Positions 40,372 to 48,709 of a DNA stretch of 49,608 bases are shown piece by piece. Both the position numbers and the translations under genes were made by a program. The notes under the pieces are model-generated. The model did not search any database, was not told where the DNA came from, and saw only the letters and a list, made by a program, of their open reading frames with translations. Source of the stretch: JAZDKP01 sp043802925 (GTDB lineage Bacteria; Fibrobacterota; OXYB2-FULL-49-7; JAEUSG01); contig JAZDKP010000004.1 of assembly GCA_043802925.1 (NCBI GenBank), positions 1 through 49,608 on the forward strand, written 5' to 3'. Numbering within the stretch: position 1 is the stretch's first letter; the number at the start of each line of letters is the position of its first letter.

Positions 40372-42516
40372 ATGAAACATGCTGTTTTTATCATCCTGGC
40401 TGCTCTGTTCGCCGATCACGTCTTTTCCGCAGACACCACCCGGGTGCTTTGGCTCGGTAACAGCCTAATCAAGTCCGACTATTCCCGGACTTACGAGGTG
40501 ACCCAGTGCGCAACCGAGCGGGGTCTGTTCATCCGCAACACATACGGCAATTACCAGTACGACGCTGAGCAGGGTTGGACCAGCGTACCAGGCAATAAAG
40601 ATCTGATTAGGAACGGAAACTGGGACTACGTGGTGGTCCAGGTCTTCGGAACCCTGGGTGCGATTTTCTCGACCTACAAGGGCCATCCTTACGATTCCGT
40701 GGTGCAGGCCATGCACAACTGGGACAATCTCATTGATTCCACTTCCGCCAAGACTGTCTTCTACCTGCCCTGGACCTATTCCGGTCTTAAACCGGCATGG
40801 GACTCCGCCCTGGGCGATTGGAAGATGCCGGACCATCTGGACACAGCAATCGTAAGACTCCGGGCGCTCTGCACGGAAATGAACGCGGGCATGATGCCTG
40901 CGGGCGTTGGCCAATGGAACGTGCAGAAGCGTGACCCGTCGCTGCGTCTATACCTGGACGGGGTGCACGGCTCGGCCCAGAGCGGTTATTTAAGCGGGCT
41001 TATCTGTTACGCGGGGCTGACGGGCCAGGACCCGCGAGGCATCCGTAATTTCTATAACCTCGATTCGATCACGACGTTCTTCCTGCAGCAGGTGGCCTAT
41101 CAGACCGTTTTTCAGGCCGCCCAGACTCCCTTCTGCGCGATCCCCACGATGCTGCCGGTTATTGACAGTCTGACCATAGGACTCTCCGGTAACAACAACA
41201 CCCTGGAACAGTACTTGGCCTCTGATATCTTGGGCAATCTCCACTACTCAAACAATTCAACCGAAACCGGGACAAACCGATTGCTGTTCAGGTCGTTTAC
41301 TCCTTCCATTGCCAATGTGAACCATTTCGGCAGGGTCGTGGCGGTTGCGCCGGGCACTGCACGTATTGAGGGACTAGCAGGCGATGCCAGGGACACGCTC
41401 GTGCTGACGGTCATCGCAAGTGAAGCCCAGTACGATTCTGTGCGCATTTTTCCCAGGACCTTCCCTTCCTACTTACTGGACGGGTATCAGCTTAGTGCCA
41501 AGGGCTATGCTTTCAGGCAGGGTCAGCTTATTGAGGTGGATTTCACGAGTCTCGTGGAATGGATAAGCAGCGACACGGCCGTGTTCAAGATCGTGAACGG
41601 CAGGGTCATGAAGCAGGTTGCGCTGGGCGGCCCCATGTGGGCGGCAATCAACAAGGACGGGCTCACGGACACGGTGCGGTTCACCATGCTCCAGGATCTT
41701 TCCCTTCTTCTACGCATAAATTTTCAGCCCGATGACACGATATACAGCCCCTTTTGGAAGCCTGACTGGGGCCGGGCCTACACGGACAGCGTAGGATACG
41801 GGTGGGTGAATACGCCCTACTTTGATCGCTGGGTACAAACCGACGAAATCCTGTACAATGACTCGCTTTTTATTACAAACACGAACCTCACTGTCAAGAA
41901 GGGGCCCAACTATGGCGATTCCATCGGTGAAGGGACCTATAAAATAAATTGTCACGACGGCGACTACATGGTGAGAATGGGCATCGGCCACCCCTACTAT
42001 ACCCGTTCCGGTTGGGTCCGCTACGGCGCAGACACCCTCTTCAAGTTCACGGGCAAGCAGCCGTGGGAAGGCGGGCCGCTCGTGGGCGTCAAGACAGACA
42101 CTATCACTGTCAGGGAAGAACAGGGCATCCTATTGAAGATCTACGGGGATATCACTTATTTGGTGGTTGCCACAAGCGCGGGCGTTAACATGGACTCCAT
42201 TGCGTTTGACACGAAGCAATTCCTTAACATGCCCTCTGATGAGGCGCCTGTCGCCGCTTCGGGTGCGCCGGAAATTTACGTAATGCCTAATCCCTTCAAC
42301 CCTACGGCCACGATCCGGCTGAACAGGAGTGTGCAGGCTACCCTTAAAATCTTCTCGGTGAACGGGAAGCTGATGGGCAGCGTGCTGCCGTCTCGGACTT
42401 CGGGGAAAAACACGGAGTATCAGTGGAACGCAACTGGCCTGCCCAGCGGGTTGTATGTGGCGGAGGTAAGATCGGGTAAGCAACTTCTTCGGAAAAAGAT
42501 GATATTGCTTAAATAA
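40372..42516 (+). CDS. secreted SGNH-hydrolase-like protein with Ig-like domain and sorting tail
   Basis: 714 residues. GGAGG at 40361-40365 sets the ATG at 40372. Signal peptide about 1-19 (MKHAVFIILAALFADHVFS). The first ~240 residues resemble SGNH esterases: VLWLGNSLIKSDY with the GNS motif, then YLDGVHGSAQSGYLSG, a possible block V D-x-x-H. The middle is beta-rich with a Big_2-like stretch (SFTPSIANVNHFGRVVAVAPG). The C-terminus is a FlgD/type IX-like tail: VMPNPFNPTATIRL, LKIFSVNGKLMGSV, GLPSGLYVAEVRSGKQLL. A conserved 'GNS' in place of GDS leaves activity open; it may deacetylate a glycan. Divergent AraC gene next door. Confidence 0.72.
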   Translation: MKHAVFIILAALFADHVFSADTTRVLWLGNSLIKSDYSRTYEVTQCATERGLFIRNTYGNYQYDAEQGWTSVPGNKDLIRNGNWDYVVVQVFGTLGAIFSTYKGHPYDSVVQAMHNWDNLIDSTSAKTVFYLPWTYSGLKPAWDSALGDWKMPDHLDTAIVRLRALCTEMNAGMMPAGVGQWNVQKRDPSLRLYLDGVHGSAQSGYLSGLICYAGLTGQDPRGIRNFYNLDSITTFFLQQVAYQTVFQAAQTPFCAIPTMLPVIDSLTIGLSGNNNTLEQYLASDILGNLHYSNNSTETGTNRLLFRSFTPSIANVNHFGRVVAVAPGTARIEGLAGDARDTLVLTVIASEAQYDSVRIFPRTFPSYLLDGYQLSAKGYAFRQGQLIEVDFTSLVEWISSDTAVFKIVNGRVMKQVALGGPMWAAINKDGLTDTVRFTMLQDLSLLLRINFQPDDTIYSPFWKPDWGRAYTDSVGYGWVNTPYFDRWVQTDEILYNDSLFITNTNLTVKKGPNYGDSIGEGTYKINCHDGDYMVRMGIGHPYYTRSGWVRYGADTLFKFTGKQPWEGGPLVGVKTDTITVREEQGILLKIYGDITYLVVATSAGVNMDSIAFDTKQFLNMPSDEAPVAASGAPEIYVMPNPFNPTATIRLNRSVQATLKIFSVNGKLMGSVLPSRTSGKNTEYQWNATGLPSGLYVAEVRSGKQLLRKKMILLK

Positions 42517-42539
42517 GTGCTCGGTAAGGTTCTTTGAAT

Positions 42540-42831
42540 TCAGTGGGATCCCTTTGATTAAGGCCGAGGCCTCCATCTCACGGCAATGAGCAGCGGAAAT
42601 CATTGCGTCCATATCTCTAAACGATGTGGCAAACGGCTTCTCGCAGAGAACATGCAATTTCCTTTTTGCCGCTTCTATACATAGCGTCTTAAGTTATGCA
42701 GCATAAACGCCGTAGTGTCTCATTAGGCGTTTTCCAAGAGCTATGCTGGTTCGTTACTGCGGTTGTTAGCTGACATTGATCTCCGCCATGCTGAAACCGG
42801 TAATCATGAGTAATACCTTGAGAACTTTCAT
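42540..42831 (-). pseudogene. decayed Gfo/Idh/MocA oxidoreductase
   Basis: The minus-strand reading from about 42696 gives LKTLCIEAAKRKLHVLCEKP, then FATSFRDMDAMISAAH, the diagnostic EKP region of Gfo/Idh/MocA enzymes. It has no complete frame around it. Upstream, an ATG at 42831 overlaps the kinase stop as ATGA and encodes MKVLKVLLMITGFSMAEINVS before a stop. That may be the N-terminus of the same lost gene, with an internal deletion of about 110 bases or more. The remainder of the 311-base interval up to the stop at 42516 carries hairpins but no gene. Confidence 0.6.
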
Positions 42832-44099
42832 CCTGCATTCTTCCCGTGCACCCCGGCCAGAAGCGCCGCACCCAGGGCCCCCGCATGGGAAGCGGAGTCG
42901 GCCACCCGGGCCGGTTTATTGAGAACGAGTCCGAACAAATCGACAATCGCAGGATTATTCGACGGTCCGCCCACCAGGACAATTCGCCTGACTTCGAATC
43001 CATGCGGGGAAAAGCTCTCGGTTTTTTCACGCATGGTCAAAATCAATTCATTGACCAGGTTGATGGCTGGATTGTTCGGCTGTCCGTTTCCGATAAAAGA
43101 GCGGATATCAAGCTCGAATAACCGATACCGCTCCAAATCGTACCTAACACCAGGATAGGAGGAGTGCAGAGATGCATACAAACGCTCCCCTGCTTTGGAC
43201 AAAGAAAACATTGCTCCCCAGGGGCCCTTCTCGACCGAAAGAAATGGGTCGACAAGCATATCCTGCCTTAAAGCGCTCTGCCGTTCCATGACAGGATAAA
43301 ATCCCACCCAGGAAGTGCCCAAAGAGAGCAGCAAATCTCCGGGAACCGTTACTCCTGCCCCGCGTGCCGCGCTCGGATGGTCAAATGCGCCCAAAACAAC
43401 CGCACATCCTTCAGGCAGGCCGGTTTCCAATGCGGCCTTTCCTGTGATTTCACCAATGCGGGTTCCAGACGGGAACAGTCTCGGTAATTGCGTTTCGTTT
43501 AAACCGAGCCAATTGAGATACGGCTGATGCCAGGTGCGGTGGGTCTGATCCTGCAGATAAAAGGTCGTTGCCGTGGAATAATCCATGGCCCATGCTCCGC
43601 ACAACCGGTAAAACTGATAAGTGATGTTCATTCCAATTTTCGCCGCCAACCCATATTCATCGGTTTTGTTTTTCTTAAGCCAGGCCAAATGGGCAAGAGG
43701 AAAACTCCGGAACCAGGGCCATCCCGAAACCCGGTACATATCGGCAGAAGACATGCCGGGAGGATCAATGGAAACATCATCCATACTCCGGGTGTCCATC
43801 CAATGGATAACGGACAAAAGCGGCCTGTTGTTTTCATCCATTAACAAAGTATCCCCTGTCGCACCCGAAAGAACCACAGCGTTTATTGTCCCCTTGCCCA
43901 CAGACTTTACCAGTGTACGAAGAACTTGACAAAGAATTTCATAATGGCGGAGAGCGGAAAAAACAACCTCCCCCGCCTGTGGTCGCTCAAGGTCGGTCGC
44001 CTGTGTTGCGGTCACGACAATTTTGCCATCCTCTGTCACTAGTACGCCTTTGATAGCGCTTGTTCCCATGTCTATGCCAATGGCGTATTTTTCCAGCAT
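42828..44099 (-). CDS. FGGY-family carbohydrate kinase
   Basis: 423 residues. The ASKHA phosphate and adenosine loops are present: YAIGIDMGTSAIKGVLVTED at the start, VVLSGATGDTLLMDE, LLLSLGTSWVGFYP, and IVLVGGPSNNPAIVDLFGLV near the end, with AGALGAALLAGV at the very C-terminus. Length (423) is below xylulokinase or glycerol kinase (about 490-500), and the typical GxxxD...HQQ region is diverged, so the substrate is uncertain; the neighbours suggest a ketose or polyol. Starts at ATG 44099, 28 bases after the oxidoreductase stop. Its stop overlaps the start of a decayed gene (ATGA). Confidence 0.85.
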   Translation of the reverse strand: MLEKYAIGIDMGTSAIKGVLVTEDGKIVVTATQATDLERPQAGEVVFSALRHYEILCQVLRTLVKSVGKGTINAVVLSGATGDTLLMDENNRPLLSVIHWMDTRSMDDVSIDPPGMSSADMYRVSGWPWFRSFPLAHLAWLKKNKTDEYGLAAKIGMNITYQFYRLCGAWAMDYSTATTFYLQDQTHRTWHQPYLNWLGLNETQLPRLFPSGTRIGEITGKAALETGLPEGCAVVLGAFDHPSAARGAGVTVPGDLLLSLGTSWVGFYPVMERQSALRQDMLVDPFLSVEKGPWGAMFSLSKAGERLYASLHSSYPGVRYDLERYRLFELDIRSFIGNGQPNNPAINLVNELILTMREKTESFSPHGFEVRRIVLVGGPSNNPAIVDLFGLVLNKPARVADSASHAGALGAALLAGVHGKNAG

Positions 44100-44127
44100 G
44101 TTGCGATTCTCCAGCCTAAAACTTCTG

Positions 44128-45387
44128 TTATTCCTTATAGCCTGCTTTTTCCCATACTTTGCGGGCGGTTTTCAGGTGAGCCGGAATTAATTCACGTTTT
44201 CTGCCGCGCGAACTGCTGGGAGGCGCTTTGGGGTTGTTTAGGTCCAGTGGGTTCCAGGTGTCATTCACCCATTTTTTCCGTGAGGCTTCACGGGTGAAAT
44301 CCGGGACCTCATAACCATTGCCCTTGTCCAGCACGCTCTTCCAGGCGAGAATACCGGCGACAGACATGGCGACCCCGCGGTACTCATCAAGGTAAGGCTG
44401 TTGACCCGTCCGGATGGCCTCCGCGAAATAGTGATTGGTGAAAAAATCGCCCCCGCCGTGACCGGATTTTATTGCGGCCGTGGCCCATTTGGGAAACTGC
44501 GGGTAATAGAGCTTTTCCGGAACCTCTCCCTTACGCAATTCCCATTCATCATGGACCAGTCGTACGCTGCCCGGCCCCCAATAACCCGGTCCACGGCCGG
44601 TTTCCATCATACCGTTTTCACCGTGAAGCCGGTAATAAATACTGTGCCCGGGAAGACTGACCTGGAGCAACTTGAAGACAGCGCCGTTATCCATGGTCGC
44701 CATTATGATACCGCCCGCATCCTTCTGCTTCCAGAGCCGGGGTTTATCGCTGTCCTCGGGCAAAGGCGCGGCAAAACCGTTGACCCGCACGGGCATGGTG
44801 TTTGTGATGGCCATGAGCGGAGCCAGGGCATGCGTGCAATAATAGGTGGCCGGCAGGTTGTTGCGCCAATGCTTGAGCCCCGGAGATATTCCCATGGCCC
44901 ACTCAAAGGAGCCCGGATGATTGTACTCTCCCTCGGCATAAAGAACGCGGCCGATTTCACCCGCCTTGTACAATTTCGCCATTTCCTGATTAAAAGCCGT
45001 GTATGGATAGTTTTCAGCAAACATGTAAATCAGGCCGCTTTTTTCCACTGCACGGCAGAGTTCAACCCCTTCGGCCACGGTTTTACAGGCAGCGCATTCA
45101 CTCATCACATGCTTGCCCGCCTTCAGGGCTTTGATGGCAAAGGGTGCGTGCTCATGAAAATAGTTCGCCAACACCACGGCATCCATGTCATGTTCCAGAA
45201 ACCTGTCGTAATCCGTATAGGTCGCTATCGTGTATTTCTCACCGACTTCCTTCAATCGTTTTTCCCAGACGTCGCAAATGGCGACCAGTTCCATGCCCGC
45301 ATGCGCGGCCTCGTTCATGAAGGTCTGACCGCGGCCCACGCCGATGACGCCGACCCGGATTTTCCCTGGCTTTTTCTTAATGGTCAT
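44128..45387 (-). CDS. Gfo/Idh/MocA-family oxidoreductase, subgroup without EKP lysine
   Basis: 419 residues; ribosome site GGAGGAA fixes the ATG at 45387. Rossmann start IRVGVIGVGRGQTFMNEAAH, then AICDVWEKR. The motif normally read EKP is GKHVMSECAACKTVAEG here, so the usual catalytic or NADH-contacting Lys is missing. YMFAENYPYTAFNQEMAKLY and YAEGEYNHPG follow, then a C-terminal alpha/beta domain with YYCTHALAPLMAITNTMPVR and GHGGGDFFTNHYFAEAI. The right-edge gene has the same C-terminal blocks. It probably acts on a sugar or inositol derivative, either as a dehydrogenase or as a glycoside-cleaving relative. Confidence 0.85.
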   Translation of the reverse strand: MTIKKKPGKIRVGVIGVGRGQTFMNEAAHAGMELVAICDVWEKRLKEVGEKYTIATYTDYDRFLEHDMDAVVLANYFHEHAPFAIKALKAGKHVMSECAACKTVAEGVELCRAVEKSGLIYMFAENYPYTAFNQEMAKLYKAGEIGRVLYAEGEYNHPGSFEWAMGISPGLKHWRNNLPATYYCTHALAPLMAITNTMPVRVNGFAAPLPEDSDKPRLWKQKDAGGIIMATMDNGAVFKLLQVSLPGHSIYYRLHGENGMMETGRGPGYWGPGSVRLVHDEWELRKGEVPEKLYYPQFPKWATAAIKSGHGGGDFFTNHYFAEAIRTGQQPYLDEYRGVAMSVAGILAWKSVLDKGNGYEVPDFTREASRKKWVNDTWNPLDLNNPKAPPSSSRGRKRELIPAHLKTARKVWEKAGYKE

Positions 45388-45402
45388 AAATTCCTCCAAT
45401 AA

Positions 45403-46794
45403 TTATTTAATAACCTTGAACTGTATTTTCATTAACCTGCTGAACGCGGATAATGCTTGAATCGACGCGCTGTAAACAAGCGCGGCATGATGGGTTCCGC
45501 CTGCGCGGCTGTATTCCTCAAGAAAGTCGCTGAGTGGAAGTTCGGGCTTGAACCACCCACTGACCGTGTGGTCGAATTTCCGGTTTTTTCCACCTGAAAC
45601 CATGGTCACCGGCGCCGCAATAAGCGTATATCCGCTGTAGCCCGGAGCCAGGTTCACAAACAAGGCTTTGCCCGGCTTGAAGCAGGCACCGACGGAAACA
45701 GGAGGGGCCGCATCCGAGAAGCTCCAGGGATCACGGACATACAGTTTTGGCTTTTTCTCAGCCAACATCGGGTTGATTTCACCCATGTGGCTTAAAAACA
45801 CCCGACCGCCCTTCCAGTCCGGACAAAACATCTCGGTAAACGAGGTTTCCGGATATACGCGCATCAGGCTTCCGACTAAAGCTGCTGTCAGCACATCGCC
45901 TTCACCCGCATAACCGCTGCCGTTCGCCATGGCTTTGCACATGCCCAGAAACGGCATGACGGGAAGACCGCTCTTTTTCGTCACTTCCTGGAAGTTCAGC
46001 GTGACAGCGGTCAGCTTTCCCCTGGCGATAAAACGTTCAACGGCGATTCCTGTCCGAATCGACTGCAGATGGGCCGTCTTGTCCAAACCGCCGCAATCGT
46101 ATCGTTCGAGGTCATTCAACCGTTCCTGTTTGACGATTGCATCATTCGTTCCCGGCAGCAGACGTCCGACAGAGGAAGGAGGAACCGCAACGGTCGTCAC
46201 ACCCAATGTCTTGCGGAGTTTTCCGGAAGGCACGCTGAAATCCCCCATGCCTGCAAAGGGTTTTCCGATAAGGCCGACCCGGGCGCTCCTCATGACCGAG
46301 GCCAACCGGGCGGCGCGCACTTGATCCGCCACACGTCTTAGCACATCGGATTTTTCCCAATGGCCCGCCTCAATGGCAAAGGGCTTGTTGTTGCGCAGCA
46401 GCAGGTTGCACATGTCCTGAACGCCATGGATACCGTGATTGTTCATGATAAGGTCAGGCGTGCTGTCAGGCCCGAATGCGAAATCCGGCGTCGTATCCAG
46501 GATAATAAGGGGCAGGCATGTCTTTGCCAATATCGATGAGGATTCCAACGACGGGGAATATGCCAGATGAAGGGTCATCAACGCATCAAGACCTTTTCCT
46601 TCAAGAGTTTTAACCGCCCGTTCAAATTCTGGTTTTATCCGACATACCGGAACGGTTTCAATTTCAACACCCAGTTTCCCAAGCGCCGCACTGATTTTTC
46701 CAACATAAGCTTCCAGCGGTTTGCGCCAGACCGGATTGATGTCATCGTAGAGCTTGATATAGAGCGGAAGTAATCCTGCTTTTAGCTTGGTCAT
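45403..46794 (-). CDS. L-arabinose/L-fucose isomerase-like protein
   Basis: 463 residues, ATG at 46794 with AAGGAG ahead. N-terminus LKAGLLPLYIKLYDDINPVW; VPVCRIKPEFERAVKTLEGK; LHLAYSPSLESSSILAKTCLP, GDVLTAALVGSLMRVYPE and FLSHMGEINPMLAEKKP. These match the FucI/AraA C-terminal-like fold. Active-site Glu and Asp residues are in place in YAGEGDVLTA and MGEIN-type positions but have not been aligned. Such proteins interconvert aldoses and ketoses with a divalent metal. Between amidohydrolase and oxidoreductase genes, it probably acts on a sugar from the same pathway. Confidence 0.8.
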   Translation of the reverse strand: MTKLKAGLLPLYIKLYDDINPVWRKPLEAYVGKISAALGKLGVEIETVPVCRIKPEFERAVKTLEGKGLDALMTLHLAYSPSLESSSILAKTCLPLIILDTTPDFAFGPDSTPDLIMNNHGIHGVQDMCNLLLRNNKPFAIEAGHWEKSDVLRRVADQVRAARLASVMRSARVGLIGKPFAGMGDFSVPSGKLRKTLGVTTVAVPPSSVGRLLPGTNDAIVKQERLNDLERYDCGGLDKTAHLQSIRTGIAVERFIARGKLTAVTLNFQEVTKKSGLPVMPFLGMCKAMANGSGYAGEGDVLTAALVGSLMRVYPETSFTEMFCPDWKGGRVFLSHMGEINPMLAEKKPKLYVRDPWSFSDAAPPVSVGACFKPGKALFVNLAPGYSGYTLIAAPVTMVSGGKNRKFDHTVSGWFKPELPLSDFLEEYSRAGGTHHAALVYSASIQALSAFSRLMKIQFKVIK

Positions 46795-46804
46795 GCGAAT
46801 CTCC

Positions 46805-47857
46805 TTATAAGGTCCCACCGGCCTGTTCAATAATCGTTTTCGCGTTACCATTAAACACCTGCTCCACATCCTTATCATTCAAACCGGCTTGAATCGCTGC
46901 GGCCTTGAATGCAAGCTGTTCTTCGTACAGAAAAAAGGTATGTTGCGCCGCCTCAATATCGGATACTTCCCGCATATTGGGATCGCCCGACACATCGCCG
47001 TACAGCCCCTTTCCCACCAGATTAACATAGCGGCCTGATTCACTAATCCGCTTCATCCGCATCCGGGTGATGGGTAGATCGCTGCCGAACAGGATGCGTT
47101 CCGGTCCGACCTTCCGGAGCAGCGTTTCAAAAACCTTGGCATTGGTGTTGGCTGAGATGTCGAACAGCACGCCTCGGGCGGGCGCAAGCCGGTCGAACGC
47201 ATCGCCCATGTCCTCTTCGCAGTAGGCGCGGCCCGCATGGGCGATAACAAGCGATAGGTCTGTGTATTTCTCGGCAATGGTGAGGGTTTGGGCCACATTG
47301 AGCGGGTCCTTGATGCGGGCGTCGCGCGGTATGTGAAGCATAACAATGCCTTTTCGACGGTTGACAACCTCAAGCTGTGCATGGGGCAGGAAATCGAAGA
47401 TGGCAATGCGATTGCGCGGGATGGAAACGTCCGAAAGGGAGAGATAAACCTTGATGCCTAAAAAGCCGCCTTTAGAGAGTTCCTCATCCAACCTGTCGCC
47501 GTCCCAGTCTGGCCTTGCAAAAAGCAGCGCGGGCAATTGGTTTTTCTTTGCAGCATCAGCGATATAACCGTTGGCTGCGGTAAAATCATCCTGTCTTGTT
47601 CCGAGAGAGCTGAAAATAAGGGGGGTCACCTTTTTGCCCGGAAACATCAACCGGTAAGTCTCCAGAAGATGGTCCACAGGGTTTTCAGGCGCAACCAGCG
47701 ACGGCCAGGTGACAGTACGTCCGTCATTTTTCCGAAGTACGCGGAACGACTTGAGCCAGACATGCGTATGAATATCAATCATCGTATCCGGCAGGAAATC
47801 CCGCAATTCGCTTTCAAAGACTCCCGTATCAACGGATTTGACCTCAAAGAGCGCCAT
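46805..47857 (-). CDS. amidohydrolase 2-family protein (TIM-barrel metal hydrolase)
   Basis: 350 residues. The metal-binding N-terminus IDIHTHVWLK lies at about 27-36; IVMLHIPRD near 172-180; LVIAHAGRAYCEEDM near 208-222; and ILFGSDLPITRMRM near 258-271, the typical final Asp. Proteins of this family hydrolyse lactones or decarboxylate, for example L-rhamnono- or L-fucono-lactonase, so a sugar-lactone step would fit a Gfo/Idh dehydrogenase partner. ATG at 47857, one base after the stop of the aldolase gene. Ends 10 bases before the isomerase-like gene. Confidence 0.83.
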   Translation of the reverse strand: MALFEVKSVDTGVFESELRDFLPDTMIDIHTHVWLKSFRVLRKNDGRTVTWPSLVAPENPVDHLLETYRLMFPGKKVTPLIFSSLGTRQDDFTAANGYIADAAKKNQLPALLFARPDWDGDRLDEELSKGGFLGIKVYLSLSDVSIPRNRIAIFDFLPHAQLEVVNRRKGIVMLHIPRDARIKDPLNVAQTLTIAEKYTDLSLVIAHAGRAYCEEDMGDAFDRLAPARGVLFDISANTNAKVFETLLRKVGPERILFGSDLPITRMRMKRISESGRYVNLVGKGLYGDVSGDPNMREVSDIEAAQHTFFLYEEQLAFKAAAIQAGLNDKDVEQVFNGNAKTIIEQAGGTL

Positions 47858-47858
47858 G

Positions 47859-48683
47859 TTACAACCCGAATTCTTTCATGGCTTTTTCAGGCTTGACACC
47901 CTTGTTTATAACCGCATTGAGCGCTTCGATTATCTTGGCAGGATTCTTTGCCATAAAGATATTCCGACCGAAAATAATGCCCCGTGCACCGGAAACCACG
48001 GAATCCGCTGCTTTTTTCAGCACATCCAAATCACTCCGTAACTTATCCGCACCAATGGTAAAAACAGGAACCGGGGTATTTTCGATGACCTCGTGGAATT
48101 TCGGTCCTGTATAGAAGGTCTTTATCAGGTCAGCGCCCATTTCAGCCATGATGCGGGAGATACGCTTGACCTTGGCATGAACCTGGTCCGCTGTCTTCTC
48201 CTTATGCTCTACCACATAGCATTCGCCGATAAGCGGAATACCAAGACGTTCCTTCTGACGCACCACTTCGGCGAATATTTCCACATTCCGGGTTTCGCGC
48301 GCCCGGTCGTCCTTTTCCTCAAGAAAGAGCGAGCAGATGACCGCACCCGCACCGGCACGAACCGCCTCTTCGACCGTGGTTGCAATGGTCGTAAACCCTT
48401 CGCGGTATTCCAGGGGATAATAAAACGATGCCGACCAGTTTATGCGGACGACAGGTACGGGAGCAGGTGCTTCGGCAAAAAGGGTCCAATTGCGTTCGAG
48501 CATAAAACGGGGCAACAGCAAGGCGTCAGTCATGCGACAGTTTTTGATGGCTGTCTCGACCTTTTCAAGACCAGGTTGATCGCCGTATTCCACCACATGG
48601 TCGACCGCGGAAATGACCAGGTTCTTTTTACCCCTGAAAAGCTGCGAAATTCTCAGTTCAATGCCGGGATGTCTTGTTGTCAT
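47859..48683 (-). CDS. DeoC/LacD-family (class I) aldolase
   Basis: 274 residues. NLVISAVDHVVEYG near the start, VICSLFLEEKDD, PLIGECYVVEH, and MGADLIKTFYTGPKFHEV, in which K188 is at the Schiff-base position, followed by IGADKLRSD and GARGIIFGRNIF, the phosphate loop. These match FbaB/DhnA/LacD-type aldolases of the class I TIM-barrel group. Splits a phosphorylated ketose or ketoacid into two three-carbon units, or similar. Directly upstream of the amidohydrolase gene (one-base gap), 26 bases after the oxidoreductase. Confidence 0.85.
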   Translation of the reverse strand: MTTRHPGIELRISQLFRGKKNLVISAVDHVVEYGDQPGLEKVETAIKNCRMTDALLLPRFMLERNWTLFAEAPAPVPVVRINWSASFYYPLEYREGFTTIATTVEEAVRAGAGAVICSLFLEEKDDRARETRNVEIFAEVVRQKERLGIPLIGECYVVEHKEKTADQVHAKVKRISRIMAEMGADLIKTFYTGPKFHEVIENTPVPVFTIGADKLRSDLDVLKKAADSVVSGARGIIFGRNIFMAKNPAKIIEALNAVINKGVKPEKAMKEFGL

Positions 48684-48709
48684 GATAACGTTCCTCTCAA
48701 TGTCTTAAA

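Noticed and set aside
42690..42790. Possible integron attC site (hairpin AAACGCC/GGCGTTT with nearby GTTAGC)
   Set aside because: The outer and inner core boxes are not symmetrical, there is no integrase or cassette gene, and the hairpin is imperfect.
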